A stretch of 64,000 nucleotides of DNA from Mugil cephalus. Its lineage: Eukaryota > Chordata > Actinopteri > Mugiliformes > Mugilidae. Under the pieces are notes generated by a model. It was given only the letters and a program-made list of their open reading frames with translations, searched no databases and was not told the DNA's origin. The position numbers were made by a program, and so were the translations under genes. The first letter of the stretch is position 1, and every line of letters begins with the position of its first letter. Below, in pieces: positions 10,646 to 38,415 of the stretch. The stretch covers positions 18,942,697 through 19,006,696 of the forward strand of contig NC_061774.1 in NCBI RefSeq assembly GCF_022458985.1, given 5' to 3'.

Positions 10646-11223
10646 GGGAACCACAGAGTCTCGCCAGACTTCAATGCTGCTTTCTCATCTTAATGATATT
10701 GTAATTTAATCTTAAATGTACAGTAATATATACACGTATACATACACACATACACCATGTAAATAAGGACCATGTTTTTATATGAATATTTGAATGTATG
10801 AATATAATGGGGAAAAAAATATTTTCACAATCACTAGAACGCTAAATATTAATATTGAGAAAATAATATTTTACAAATAGCTGCTGACACATGTGAATAC
10901 ACACTAAAGAAGACATTACAACACTACTTTTTTTTTTTTTTTTTTTTTTGCCGGAGGTGCCTTTCTTAGGGTGTATACATATCATATTTTCACTAATTTA
11001 GTTAAACTGGGCTGGACATGGAAAATCATTCACCTATGTCCTCCTCATTGCTGGTGTGTTTTATGTTTAGATGTAATTTTAATTATCTTAATGTGTGCCA
11101 TTCTTTGTAAATTCAAATCCTTAAAGACTTTTCTTTGATTCTAGTTTAGGGCCTGCAGTTAATCAGTGTGGTGTGAACTTATTTTACCATTCCATCATGC
11201 AATCTGTTGTGTTATCAAGAGTG

Positions 11224-11229
11224 AATAAA
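11224..11229 (+). terminator. xiap: xiap poly(A) signal
   Basis: AATAAA lies about 580 bp after the xiap stop codon, at the end of an AT-rich 3' UTR that includes a poly(T) run at about 10929..10949. It is followed by a T-rich stretch, as expected for a downstream element. Confidence 0.65.
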
Positions 11230-11351
11230 TCTTAATAATTGGATTCAGAGTATGTATTTTTTTTTTGTTGTTTTTTTGGATTTCTTTCTTAACGATCCGG
11301 CTCAACATTGACAGCCGCTTAGAAAGGGTTTGTATACGATAATTAAAATCT

Positions 11352-11425
11352 ATTCAAGATTCAAAAATTATTTATTGTCATTATGTGTGTACATAACACA
11401 ATCTTGGGTGGTTGCTACTGGCTAA
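11352..11425. repeat. Fragment of a common fish interspersed repeat (ATTCAAGATTC...TTTATTGTCATT type)
   Basis: The words ATTCAAGATTCAAAAATTAT, TTATTGTCATTATGTG and ATCTTGGGTGG follow the order of a short repeat found throughout teleost genomes (AAGATTCAA, TTTATTGTCAT, ACAACGAAATTTTGGGTGC). It is short and diverged. The rest of the xiap-stag2 gap, 11246..12040, holds no recognisable gene. Confidence 0.4.
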
Positions 11426-12039
11426 AGTAGTGTAAATATTAAAAACAGAATAAGCACCTTTAAAAAAAATAGGGCTGAACAGTTTTATACATAGTTAAGT
11501 CAGCATTCATATACTATAAATAGTATATGACTGGGTTGATACGTAGGTACTCACATGGTTAGTGTGTGAGATTGACTCATTTTAGTCAAGAAATGTAAAT
11601 AGGGTCAGAGTTGAGGATAAATTGCACTCCCTGTGACACACGATGGATTCAGATGAACTCCCTTTCAAATTAGGTCATATCTCAAATGCTGACCAGAAAG
11701 TGATGGTGAGGTTCTTCTTGATCTCTTTTTGGATGATGAGGAAGTTTGCATGAGTCTAGCCCATTTTTTAAATAAGAGTGAAAATAATTATTATCCTTAT
11801 TTTAAGGTAAAGATGACAATTTATTTTCTTGATTTTTCTAAACAAAATTATATCTTTGTGACACGGTTGACATTAAAGTACCTTTAAAGCTTTAGCCCTA
11901 GAATCGCTCCTGGTGGCCATAAGCAGATCTTTAATACTACTTTATGATGAGCAGGAAGTCCAACCCCTCTGGATATGTGCTTTTTTGTTCCGGTGATTCC
12001 CTTATAAGCGTGCAACAAGAGGGACGCCACATAACGCTG

Positions 12040-12362
12040 TGGCAGCAGCAGATATAAGGTGCAGTACTCGGCAGCTGCCACTAGATGTCAGGTCCTCAAC
12101 AGTGGTTCAAATACGAGCATTGTGGCCGCTAGGTGGTAGCTCTGCACCAGGATTTCCTCCTCCCAGGTCGTCGAAACAACAAACCGAACTACGGAGCAAG
12201 CGGGGTGAGAGAACGTCCGAAACCGCCTCTGACCGCGACTTTTAAACTCTTTTTACACAATTGTAGCGGAATTCAGACGGAGGCTGTGTAAGAATAGTAA
12301 AAGTTGCGATTCTACCGGGACTACATTTCACAACAAGGTAAGTTAGCTGTAAAATGGCGGAG
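12040..12362 (+). promoter_or_regulatory. stag2: stag2 promoter and probable non-coding exon 1
   Basis: A CpG-richer block contains ACTACATTTCAC at 12321..12332, close to the ZNF143/SBF core ACTACAATTCCC. It also has a consensus splice donor (CAACAAG|gtaagt) after 12338 and a YY1-like AAAATGGCGGAG at about 12352..12363. These are typical of a TATA-less housekeeping promoter, and the donor suggests that leader exon 1 ends at 12338. Confidence 0.6.
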
Positions 12363-14398
12363 AGCTATCTGGAACTTAGTTGATTTGTATTTTGCTAGCC
12401 AGGCTAGCTGTAGAGGAGCCAGGAGCGCGGATGTCTGAACCAAGTCGCTTCGCTAGCTCGCGGTTCACAGCTACTTCGCTTGTTAGCAAGCTAACGAAAT
12501 GGGTTTTTGCCACCGCGACGCAAAATATACGGTCTGCAACTGACTGGAACGTTTTATTGTTTCAATTGACTTAGTTGCACTTTATATATTTGTAAACAAA
12601 GTGTTTGTTGCTTATGCAATACGGCGCTGGAACTCCCGAGGCAAGATGGAGGACGCAAGGACGTGATGTTTTTTTAGGTAACGTTAGCATTAGCTGTTAG
12701 CGTAGCTCTCTAGTGAGAGTTATTTCCACCTTATTAGTCGTAGCAAATGTGTTATTACTTGCTTCATTGTCGGGCGAGCATCGTACACGGCCGATATAAA
12801 GACAGAAGGTAGTTAATGCCCGTGGTAACATTATCGAGTAGCGTCAGTGTACACAAGCTAATGCTAGCCTATGCTAGTACAGTAGGGCTTGCGTTGTTTT
12901 GTTATTATGGTGTAAGTATTACAGCGCCAGGAAACGCCGGCGTGTTCTCGAAATTTAATAAGAATTTAATGTAATAGTTTGTCGTTCTTCTTCTTCAGCC
13001 TATTTGAGTTTCTTTGCACTAAGTAGTGCATGCTCGCTTCATCAAATTTCTACTAGCTGACGCTGGGAAAAGACGCCAAACCCCTCGGTTAACTTAGCTA
13101 GTGGCGCTAGCACCACCAGCAGCACCGGTGTCAATTTTGACAGGAGCCGAGGGAGAGCGCAGCCATGTCGGCTTTGTTGGAGGGAACTGAGCCGGTAGTT
13201 CGTGGCAGAGTTATCCTACGGGAATCCCCGCTGTTGGGTTATACATTTTCAATTTATCTAAGATCTCACAGTATAGCATCGCGGTGTGAAGTTTATCGGA
13301 TACACTGCCCGATTTGGCGCCACTTTTTCAGTCTACACCCAGTCCTACCCTCTCTATCAAAGAAATGGGCTCATTACCAGATTCATAAACATACAGTGTC
13401 TTAGTGCACTTATAGGGCTTATGTTGCGTGAGATAACATTAGGGTGTTACGAATGTATTGGAACACGTAAATAGATTATCGTCCGTCCATGATACATATT
13501 CTGTAAATGTGCAGCTTGGCATATATGTACCACAATTTGCCGGATAAATTGTTAGAACGAATGATCTTAATAACGTTACAACACTTTTGGATCAAATTAA
13601 AGTGTGCACGCTACTCGTACCTGCTGTTATAATTTAAAAATGACAGGGATGTGTATCGGCCTGGAAGAATCATCTTTTGCACTCGCGGTATATGACGGGG
13701 TGGAGTTTACGTTTTCCTTATTTAAGGCTGAACAATCGTCTGACGAGTGCTTTTATTCACTGGGTGCCAGAGAGACATTTGCATTTGCTGCTGACTTACA
13801 CAGAGGGCACTGGTCCTTATTTGAAAAGTTACTTCTGCTTTTCACTTTGATGTATGTTCCACGAATTTACACATCACAACCATGCAATAGTTTCCCTGTG
13901 GCCTGCAGTATCTTGTTGTTGTTGATACTGCCTTTTGATTGGTTGACATGTGTATGGGGCGGATAGGGCAGTGCCATATTTGGCCATTGAGGAAGACACT
14001 CCAATCTTCCTGGCATGACGTTGTCTGTAAACCAAGGGGAGCTGGGAAAGGGAGGGAGCCAATGGCTACACAGTGAGCATGACAGGAGCGTTTGTGTCCG
14101 CCCCCTGTTACCATGTGAAACCTTTTTTTTTTCTCTCAAAGGCAGCAAAGAAACATTGCACACAACAGTGGCTGTGATTTTTTTTTTTGTTAATAAACAT
14201 GCCCATGCCATGCTCATGTTTGTTTTGCAAAAATGTTTCTGCTGCTGTGTTCAAATATGTAATTAGCACTCATGCCATGTGTAGTTAACTAAATTATTCG
14301 ACTGCATGTTCTAGGTCACATGCGACCTCTCCTGTCTCCTATTTTCTGAGGATCTCAAGCCACTTGTACGTTGAAGTTATCCAGAAGATGTTACAGAA
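12339..14398 (+). other. stag2: stag2 leader intron and 5' UTR region
   Basis: This stretch runs from the presumed exon 1 donor to the start codon. A CpG-containing part (about 12400-13200) could hold an alternative first exon; an ATG at 13165 in strong context opens a 79-codon frame with no known domain. Acceptors at about 14314 (tgttctag) or 14349 (ttttctgag) could begin the exon carrying the start codon. I cannot decide between them. Confidence 0.4.
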
Positions 14399-30471
<16,073 letters not shown>

Positions 30472-31397
30472 GCTAATATCCAGATGATTTTGACGCTGGG
30501 ATAACAGAAGAGGCGCTTTGTATTTAAAGAGAATTTTAGATGCGAAAACAGAAGTGGTTTCTGTAAGAAAAAGCAAAAATAAAACAAAAAAAATATGATT
30601 CTGGCTTGTACTCCACGTGGACCAATGACAACCCACACTCAGTGTTGCTTGCTCAGAGAGAACTTTGTTTCAAATATTTACTTTTATAATCTTGGGTAAG
30701 CTCTTCCTGTTCAGAAATAGTGCAACAGGCCACTTCCAAACCTATTAGAAATGAGACGTGTCTGAAGAAAAATCAATAATAGCTTCTCTTTTTTTTTTTT
30801 TTTTCTTTTTTAAAACGGGGATGAATTGGTGTGTTTAACTTAAGAAACTTTTTTTTTTTTTGTTTATGTCTAACCCTTTTTACAATTGTAGTAAGTTACC
30901 AGGTGTGAAGTAGTAATTTATAAACGGACTATAGTAGCTTGCTTGTACTGTGTTAGCCAAGTGGATGGAGGTCTTTATGTTTCTGTGCCCTCTTTTTTTT
31001 TCTTTTTTTTTTTTCTCTCTCCCCTCCTTCCCTCTGTCTCTTAAGTTTCTTCTCCCTGTTGTGGGGCCTGAGTGGAGGTCCTGATAACCACTGGTGGTTA
31101 AGTTGGTGATATGTCACGTAGAATCATTCAAGATCCCTTTATGCTGTGAAGATTCCTAGAGTCCACTGAACGCACCACACTGTTCAGCAGTGAGTCCTAG
31201 AGCTTACCCCAAGATTTGGATCACTCCCTAAACTGTCATCTACTAGAAATATGTCCCAGCCCACAATGAGTTTTATCCCAGCAGTGCCACTGTGTGGGCT
31301 CTGGAAGATAGCAGCTCGGTCAATGAAACCCCCCCCCCCCACGCTTTTCTTTTCAAATCCAGCAGCATAATGTTGAAATGGGTATCTCTACATTTTA

Positions 31398-31403
31398 AAT
31401 AAA
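31398..31403 (+). terminator. stag2: stag2 proximal poly(A) signal
   Basis: AATAAA lies about 930 bp after the stop codon, followed by a GT/T-rich stretch. It could yield a shorter 3' UTR that omits the downstream A runs. Confidence 0.5.
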
Positions 31404-32361
31404 AGTTATATATGAATCGGTGCTGATTTTATATATGTGCTTTTGGTTTTTCTTATTTTCAACTTTTCAACCAGTCACAAAGTTTGAGAAACGTGTAAGT
31501 AAAACTTAAAAAAAAAAAAACAAAAAAAAAAAAGAAAGCATGTGAAGCCATGCATCAAGGAAGATTTTTAAATTTGTATTTTTATGTTTTTTTGTTTATT
31601 TTTTTCTTTTTGTCTTGATAATGTCTTCGGGTTTCTACCTTTTTTCCTACATGTAAATTAGTTTGGATAAAACTAATGAAAAGACTTGTGAAATTCAGCT
31701 TTAAGGTTTTCTCAACATGAAAGGTCCTGTCACAAAAATACTTATAGATACAACTGTAAGGTAGTCATTCAAACAATACTGAAGATGAAAGTTATTCAGC
31801 AGCGCTGTGGCAGCTAGACAAAGCTTAGATTTTGACATATTTGTCATACACAAGTTTTAAGGAACTGTTTTGTCTACTGAGGTTTTTATTTTGTAGTCAT
31901 TCCATGCTTAAGCCTTAAACATGCTCGTGGAGGTCACCTTTACTCACAGTAATCTTCCATGTCAGAGGATCAGTCATGTTTAGAGGTGGATAATTGGCTT
32001 CTTAGAACATGAAATATGAGGTGGTCAGATGTAATGTGATAAAGTAGATAAACAGCCTATATGTGTTTTGCCTAATTATTTTATGTAAGTAAAAAAAACA
32101 AAAAAAAAAAACCAGAAAATTCTTTTAAGGAAAACGTACTGTTTATTGTTTGTTACTTACCACTACATCGGTATAAATTCTTATTAGATCATGTGTATAT
32201 ATACAAATTTAATTTCTTTTCTTCCTTTTTGGCCATTTCTGTGTTTTACTTTTTTGTTTTTTCTGCACTCTTGCCTACACTCTGAGTTGTTGTCTATTAT
32301 CCCATCCTCTTTCAGTCACTCTGTTTTCTGATTTGTACTTGTCTGGAGACAGTAACTTTTG

Positions 32362-32367
32362 AATAAA
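32362..32367 (+). terminator. stag2: stag2 distal poly(A) signal
   Basis: AATAAA in TTTTGAATAAAAATCAAC is followed by TCTGTGGTACTTTTTACTTTT, a plausible GU/U-rich downstream element. It is the last hexamer before the base composition changes to a GC-richer intergenic region. Confidence 0.7.
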
Positions 32368-33723
32368 AATCAACACATTTCATCTGTGGTACTTTTTACT
32401 TTTGACCCAACAACATTTTGAAACTAAAAGGACTCTCAATACTCTAATTATGATCAACTAGACTGCACGCGATGTCTGTTAAAGGTGACACGTGTTGTAC
32501 TTGTGTTATTCCCGTCCAGGCCACGTGGGGGCAGTGTAGTCCAAGACGGTGGCATTGTTCCGACTGTACGTGGTGTCAGCCTTTTGTAATCTATGTATCC
32601 TTTTAACTTCGCTGAAAAGCCCATGAATATGTATTCTCAGTGTATCTCAAAGCACATATATCTGTATGTGACGGGTCTCGCGTTTGTGTTTACTATCAAA
32701 AGAGCCCATTTCACCGAGAGTAATGCTGTGTGGAGACAAAGGCCGCCACAGTTGCTGTAATGATAAAAGTGAGGACACGAGGTAGCAGAAGAAAGGATGA
32801 AAGCGACGCAGACTTCTGTGTTAAGTGCATGGTTAATAAAGAGCTGCTCAGATCAATGCGGGCGAGAGCTCCCTTCATGTCCAGCTTGTAATACATGAGG
32901 AGGCTCATCTATCACTACGTCAGTGTGCTTGTCACACTCTGGCCGTCAGCATAATGTGCAGAAAAGCACTTTCCTCTGCAGCCCTCCTTTTTTTTTTCTT
33001 TTTTTTTTAATATATATAACCTCCTATCCCTGGAGTCCATGCAGAAAGAGCCCAAAGTGAAATTTTATATCGGCACAAATCTCTTGTCAAACCAGTTTCC
33101 AAAAAACTTCCATCCACATCTCACACTTGTGTGCCAAAGAGATTAGTTTCCTTCTTCCTTTCTTTCTGCAGCTTGTTCCCACAGCAGTGCATCTGCCCGG
33201 GTTGACGTGGGTTAAGTTGCGCTGCCGGGGTCAGGGCTGCCGAGTTTAAATCAGAGCCACAGCCTCAGTTGGGCTTCCAGCTTGTGTTTACCTCTGATAA
33301 CCCAAAGGCCTCCGCTGACACTATCAGTTCAGCTGGTGTCGAAACCGCAGCGGGTCAAGGAGTGCTGGGGAAACATGATTAACACGTGCGTGTGGGCGCA
33401 CCGCAGAAACCCATCTAACAAGCTCCGAGATGAGATTTCAAGACCCGTTTTAAATATGTTTGTTCTTGTTTAATTGCATCTCCGTCCCGTAATTGATTGC
33501 AACTCCCCCGAGGAGCTTGTTGCGCGCGGAGGACGAGACTTTTCCAGCATTCTGGAAGATGGAAGATAAACCTCGCAGCATTCTAATTCTCTGGATGAAT
33601 CATTAATGAGAGCATTGGTCGTAATCTCCTCAGCTTGTAAGGGCACGGAAAAGCAGCTGACCCTGGAAAATCATTTACTACAACCATCCTCAGATTAGGG
33701 CGCACTGACTCATGCACGCAGAA

Positions 33724-33742
33724 TACAACTCCCAGCATCCGG
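33724..33742 (+). promoter_or_regulatory. ZNF143/THAP11-type promoter motif (no assigned gene)
   Basis: ATACAACTCCCAGCATCCGG matches the ACTACAA(T/C)TCCCAGCATGC consensus at most positions. It sits at the edge of a CpG-rich segment (33750-33810). Such motifs normally mark promoters, but no gene start is recognisable within a few kilobases. Confidence 0.45.
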
Positions 33743-36700
33743 GCTCATCTTCTTGCGCCCCGCGTCGCGCTACGGTGCGCTTCGTGCTTCACGTTTCCTT
33801 CGCCGCATCGCTCCAACAATGCGCGGTGCACCCAGTGCAATGTCTGGTAACCAAATAAAGGGAAAGGATCTCTCCCGGATTAATAGGAGACGCTCCGTGG
33901 GCTGTAACAGAGACGTCAAGGTGAATGTGAAATGAGGAAAAAGGATCAATGCCCTTCATTATGAGGAGCAGGTTTCATGAGACAGGCCAGAACAGGTCAG
34001 AGATTCCAGCGGAAAGCTATGAATAGGGCGCCGTGGGAACCTACTGTCTGCCTCCCGACGGTTTCTCTCGTATTGACACACGGGCACAGCGGCTAAAGGT
34101 ATGCTGAAAGAGGGAACGAGTGACAGGGCTATTGTGTTTGGAGGGTAGAAGCAGGAGGATTACTCTCCCTTTGGCACTGATGGTCCAGGGTGTGGAGAGA
34201 ATCTGTCATCAGCGGAGCTGCAGGTGGTCCAGAGGTCTGCGCGGGGCGTTCGACCCCGAGAAGCAAGAAAACAAGGCAGGTTTTCAGCCGGGAGCCGGGG
34301 TGGTGTTTACCCTGGTTCACCCCGGAATCCGAGTCTCCGCACCTTGCCTCCTCACCTCGCGTTGCGTCGCGCCATTGTTGGTGGAGCCACTTTCCCTCGT
34401 CCCACCGGGCCTGAGCTCTGCAGCGAGGGTAACAATGGCTTTTCCCCCCTTGCAGGAAGAGGAAACAAGATTATGGGTTTTCAATTAACAGGAAACCCGT
34501 GAAAACATGCGAGCTGCCGAGGCGGTGGCGGCGGCTGCGGGCCACGCAGCGGGGCCTTGGATTTCCAACGCGTCAGCTTTCAAATCCCACCGCGGCTCGT
34601 CCAAAGGTGACCCGCGGATGACTGAACGGATTTCTGGGCCGAGCCAGCCCCGCTAAATCACGAGTCTCAGTAAAGTTTGGATGAGTGTCTTATAAGGGCG
34701 TGATGAGACAGGTCTAATAAAAATGACGGAAAGCTCTGCGTGTCACCAGCCCCTGCCAGAAAACCCCAGTGATGAATGAGGGCCGGGACACCTCCGCTAA
34801 TAAGACTCATCTCTTTAATTGGCTTTATGGTACGACTGTGAAAATGGCCCGGGGTGCGGCTCCATTCGAGCTGAGCATGTGTGTGGTTGTGTGTGTGTGT
34901 GTGTGTGTGTCTGTGTGTGCAGCGTCCACACCTGCGCTATGCTCATTTGTGCATGTGCACGGGGGGTGTATTGGATGTGCCTGCATGCGCGAGTGGGTGG
35001 CTCAGGCCTGTTATTAGCTTTCTCGCTTCCTTTCCGTGCTGATACGAGCCAAAGATGAGGCTCGGAGCCTCATTAGGAAGAGAGCTCTTCTATAGCCGGC
35101 CAAGATTTAACACCTCACCCAATAATAATTTATTCAATCTATTCTTAAGTATTGCATGCACTGGTAGATTGGGGTGAGGTTATGTAAGAGTGTGATAGTG
35201 CCTAGTTTGAATGTGATATGATGATAATTATAAATCCAAGGAAGGCGACAGATGGTGCGGCACTTTAAAGGTTCAGCAGGTATTAGTATTGCTACTTGGC
35301 TGCTGCCAGATCAGTTCCCAGACGAGTTAGGAGGTGGGTGCGGGGGGGGAGGTGGGGGTGGCGGTAGAAAGGAAAATTAGTGGTAGTCAAAGACAAGAAG
35401 AGAGAGTGCAGACACAGTAAAGGAGAGCTGGTCCTTGTTAGCACACTATTCATCAGTCTTGTGAGGTCAGGGTTCAGGGAGCCCCGAGGCTTGGTGTGTA
35501 ACCGGTCACCTCTAACCCCCTGACCCGACCAGCCAGCACCTGGAGCCGAGGTATTTCCTCATAACATTTACTTGTAACATTTTGTCTCAATTACTGAATC
35601 TCAGCCGGCAGGCCCGCGGGGGCCGCGTATTGGAACGAAATGGCATCGAACGCTTGTAAATGTGAACGGTTTGTGAATACAGTTTGTATCGCAGCCACCG
35701 CCAGTGTTTCCACACACATACGCACACACACACGCTGAGCAAGGAGTCGCTGACCAAGGGCAGACGGGAGTGGACGAAGCGGAGAGAAAGGAGGATATGC
35801 ACAGAGGACCGGGAGGTACGGGAGGCTGAGCGGAGGGAGGAGGGAGGTCAGGGTCACAGCTGCGATAAAGAGGGCAGAATGAAAGATGTTGCTTCGGTGG
35901 ATCCGCGCGGAAAATAAACATCCTCCCAAAAATAGTTGCGATCGTCTGTCCTCGCATTTCCCTTCAACCAGGTGTAAGCAACTTTGCTCTCCGCACTACA
36001 GACCTGGAATCTGCTGACTTCTCCAAGGAAACTGGGTTAATAATGTAAAAAAAGGGGGAAAAAAATGCGGCTTTGATCTTAACTTCCCCAAAGTTCACGA
36101 GGACAAACGAAGCCGGCGATGGTCTTAACCCGCTCCAATAAATATGACGTGCCTGTCTTGGCTTCATATCTGCCCCTGCCCGCTAAATCTCAGCCGCGAC
36201 CTTTCGCCCTGACCCTCCTTCACCGCCTGTGTCTTAATTTTCCCCCGAAAGAATTTCCGTTGAGCCGGGCAGAGCTGCTTGGATTTGAATGAAGTTTTGT
36301 GGACCGGCTGATTGACAGCCTGCAGCGTGACTGAGCCCAAATGCCCAAGGCAAATAAGAGCCCGCTCACGCCCCTGTGCCTCCTTCTCCTTCTGCCTATC
36401 TTTCATTCTATGTTTCTCCCCACGCGCGCCCCTCCTGGCGCTTCTTCCGGTGCCACTCCTGCCTTTATTTATGCCTGCAGAGCCACTTTGTTGTGCTTTT
36501 AGTGGCCGGGTTTGTAGATGGAGCAGATGCTGGAGCTGATATTCCCTGATCCTGCAGCGAGCAGAGATAAGAGCAGATTTATGCCGGAGTGAGGGAGCAT
36601 GGGAGTAATTGCTGAGGCTTTGATGATGCGGCTGAGAGCACTCGTGTACCCTCGGCTGCTTACTAACAAGGACACCCTCAGATTTAGGAGTTTGTCTCCC

Positions 36701-38367
36701 ATGGTTTAAAGTGTGTTTTTTTTTTTTTTGGGTGTATATCTTTGTTTGCCGAAGGTGTACTTGTGCAACCGTGCGTTCCCGGGTGCAGTGCTTCCTTTTC
36801 TCGCGAATGCGGGCACGTGCACATATCCGTGTGTACATTAGCTGGGATTATTCCTGCGTCTTTGTTTTTAAAGGCGTGCTGCGAATGCACCATTAGACGT
36901 GTGTGTGGTGGGGTGGGGATGGGGATGGGCGGGGTATTACCCACGCAGACTTCCTCCCGGCTGTTTTATCGCCCGTGTATTTATAGCTGCACAGAATTAC
37001 GCTCAGCTGAAAACATATGACATAATCACGATGACAGATAACGTTCTATCTGCAGACTTGCAGCTCTTGACTTATACGGGCACGTTTCCTCAAAAAAAAA
37101 AAAAAATTACCACGACCGCTACATTTGAAACAAAGGCGCGTTCAGACGCCGTTTCTCCATCAGCGTACGGGGTCTGCTCTCAAAACACGAAGACGGGATC
37201 AAAGTTGCAGCAGCCCATGCAATTACCCTGCACCTGCCAGGGTATGAAAGCCACAGATGAGGTTGTTGGGCTACTTTATTCTGTACCTTGATTACAGATG
37301 GAGGCTAATGGCTCTTCGGCTGAGCACCGGAGAAATGGGAACGATCTGCTCAACGTCCCCTCCGGGATGACGTCGCTGAGGACGTGTCAGTGACACCAGG
37401 CAGCAGCAGCAACGACACGTTGATCCCAGGAGGCTTTAGGGGCCTGACCTGACTCTTGACTGGTGCGAGAGGGTTCAGACGGGACAGATACCTTTGTGAG
37501 GCACGCAAGCGCACGCGCGCACAGCCGCGCATGCCAAAGCGCCCAACTCACACTAATCTTATCTGTCTACCCTGCCCCGGCCCTCACCCTTGGTCTTCCT
37601 GTTTTTCTCAGGGGGCCCGGAAAGATTCCAGCTCTGCAGCAGACAGAGGAGATGTGTGAAGATATTAGCCGCGCCGGGCCTAAACCGCTTTGAGGAGTAT
37701 CTACTGTAGTGAGCCTGGGTGATAAGTGGATGATCATTAGAAGCCCTGAGCCGGAGCCAAATAGAATTAGATGACGCACGCCGCAAGATCATAACACAGG
37801 CCAAAATCACTAAGGACACTGGGATCAAATTAGATGCTAAATCCCCCTGTATCATTTAACAACAATAATTTCTTCAACACGTCAGCTCTGTGGGCTACTT
37901 GTTCCTGTTCCAAGCCCGCCACAGAAAGCCAGAGCTCAGTTCAGAGAGGGGAGAGCAATGAGTCAGATCCTCTGCTCCAATTATATCTGCATCCTGCAGT
38001 CTGCTCTTTTAAAGCAAACACACACATCCGCGCATGAGGAAAGCGCGCGCGCGGGGCAGAGAGACACACTTTGAAATCTGCCCTGCGCGCCCAACTGCCA
38101 AGAAATGCGTGTAGCAGTCAGAAAATAACAGACTGGAATACGGAACCGCACATGCCGCGGCCGCGCTCAAACACACACACACACAAATACACACACACAC
38201 TTGAACAGGAGCTTGTTGACCATCACACAGCCAAGGGACTGTGAAGAAGAGGGGGGTGAGCTCACAGAGGTCGCTTTGAAGTTTCTATTCAGGTCTTTGT
38301 CCCATTCAGGTTGCTGGCAGTAGACATCTCTACTAGGGGCCTGGCCCCCCCCATCGCCACACCGTCC

Positions 38368-38370
<3 letters not shown>

Positions 38371-38413
<43 letters not shown>
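38371..38413. repeat. (CA)n microsatellite
   Basis: An uninterrupted CA dinucleotide run of about 21 units in the stag2-efnb1 interval. Confidence 0.95.

Positions 38414-38415
<2 letters not shown>

Larger units (their letters stand above)
30472..32385 (+). other. stag2: stag2 3' UTR with homopolymer runs
   Basis: This is about 1.9 kb between the stag2 stop codon and the distal poly(A) signal. It has no coding frame of note. It has long T runs (about 30788-30804, 30850-30861, 30988-31014) and A runs (about 31508-31533, 32089-32111). A C-run follows AATGAAA at about 31330. Confidence 0.65.

Noticed and set aside
11643..11753. Short frame starting MDSDELPFKLG, slightly like a Gypsy pol leader
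   Set aside because: It is only about 36 codons, with no protease or reverse transcriptase motif nearby. Too weak to call.
12098..12112. GGTTCAAATACG, resembling a tRNA or SINE B box
   Set aside because: There is no matching A box or foldable tRNA body at the right spacing.
34120..34502. Three overlapping open frames in a CpG-rich segment
   Set aside because: Several frames are open together, which points to base composition and not coding.
36164..36838. 224-codon minus-strand open frame in the intergenic region
   Set aside because: The composition is lysine/arginine-rich and low complexity with no domain, and it has no splice partners. It lies in GC-rich DNA where long chance frames are expected.
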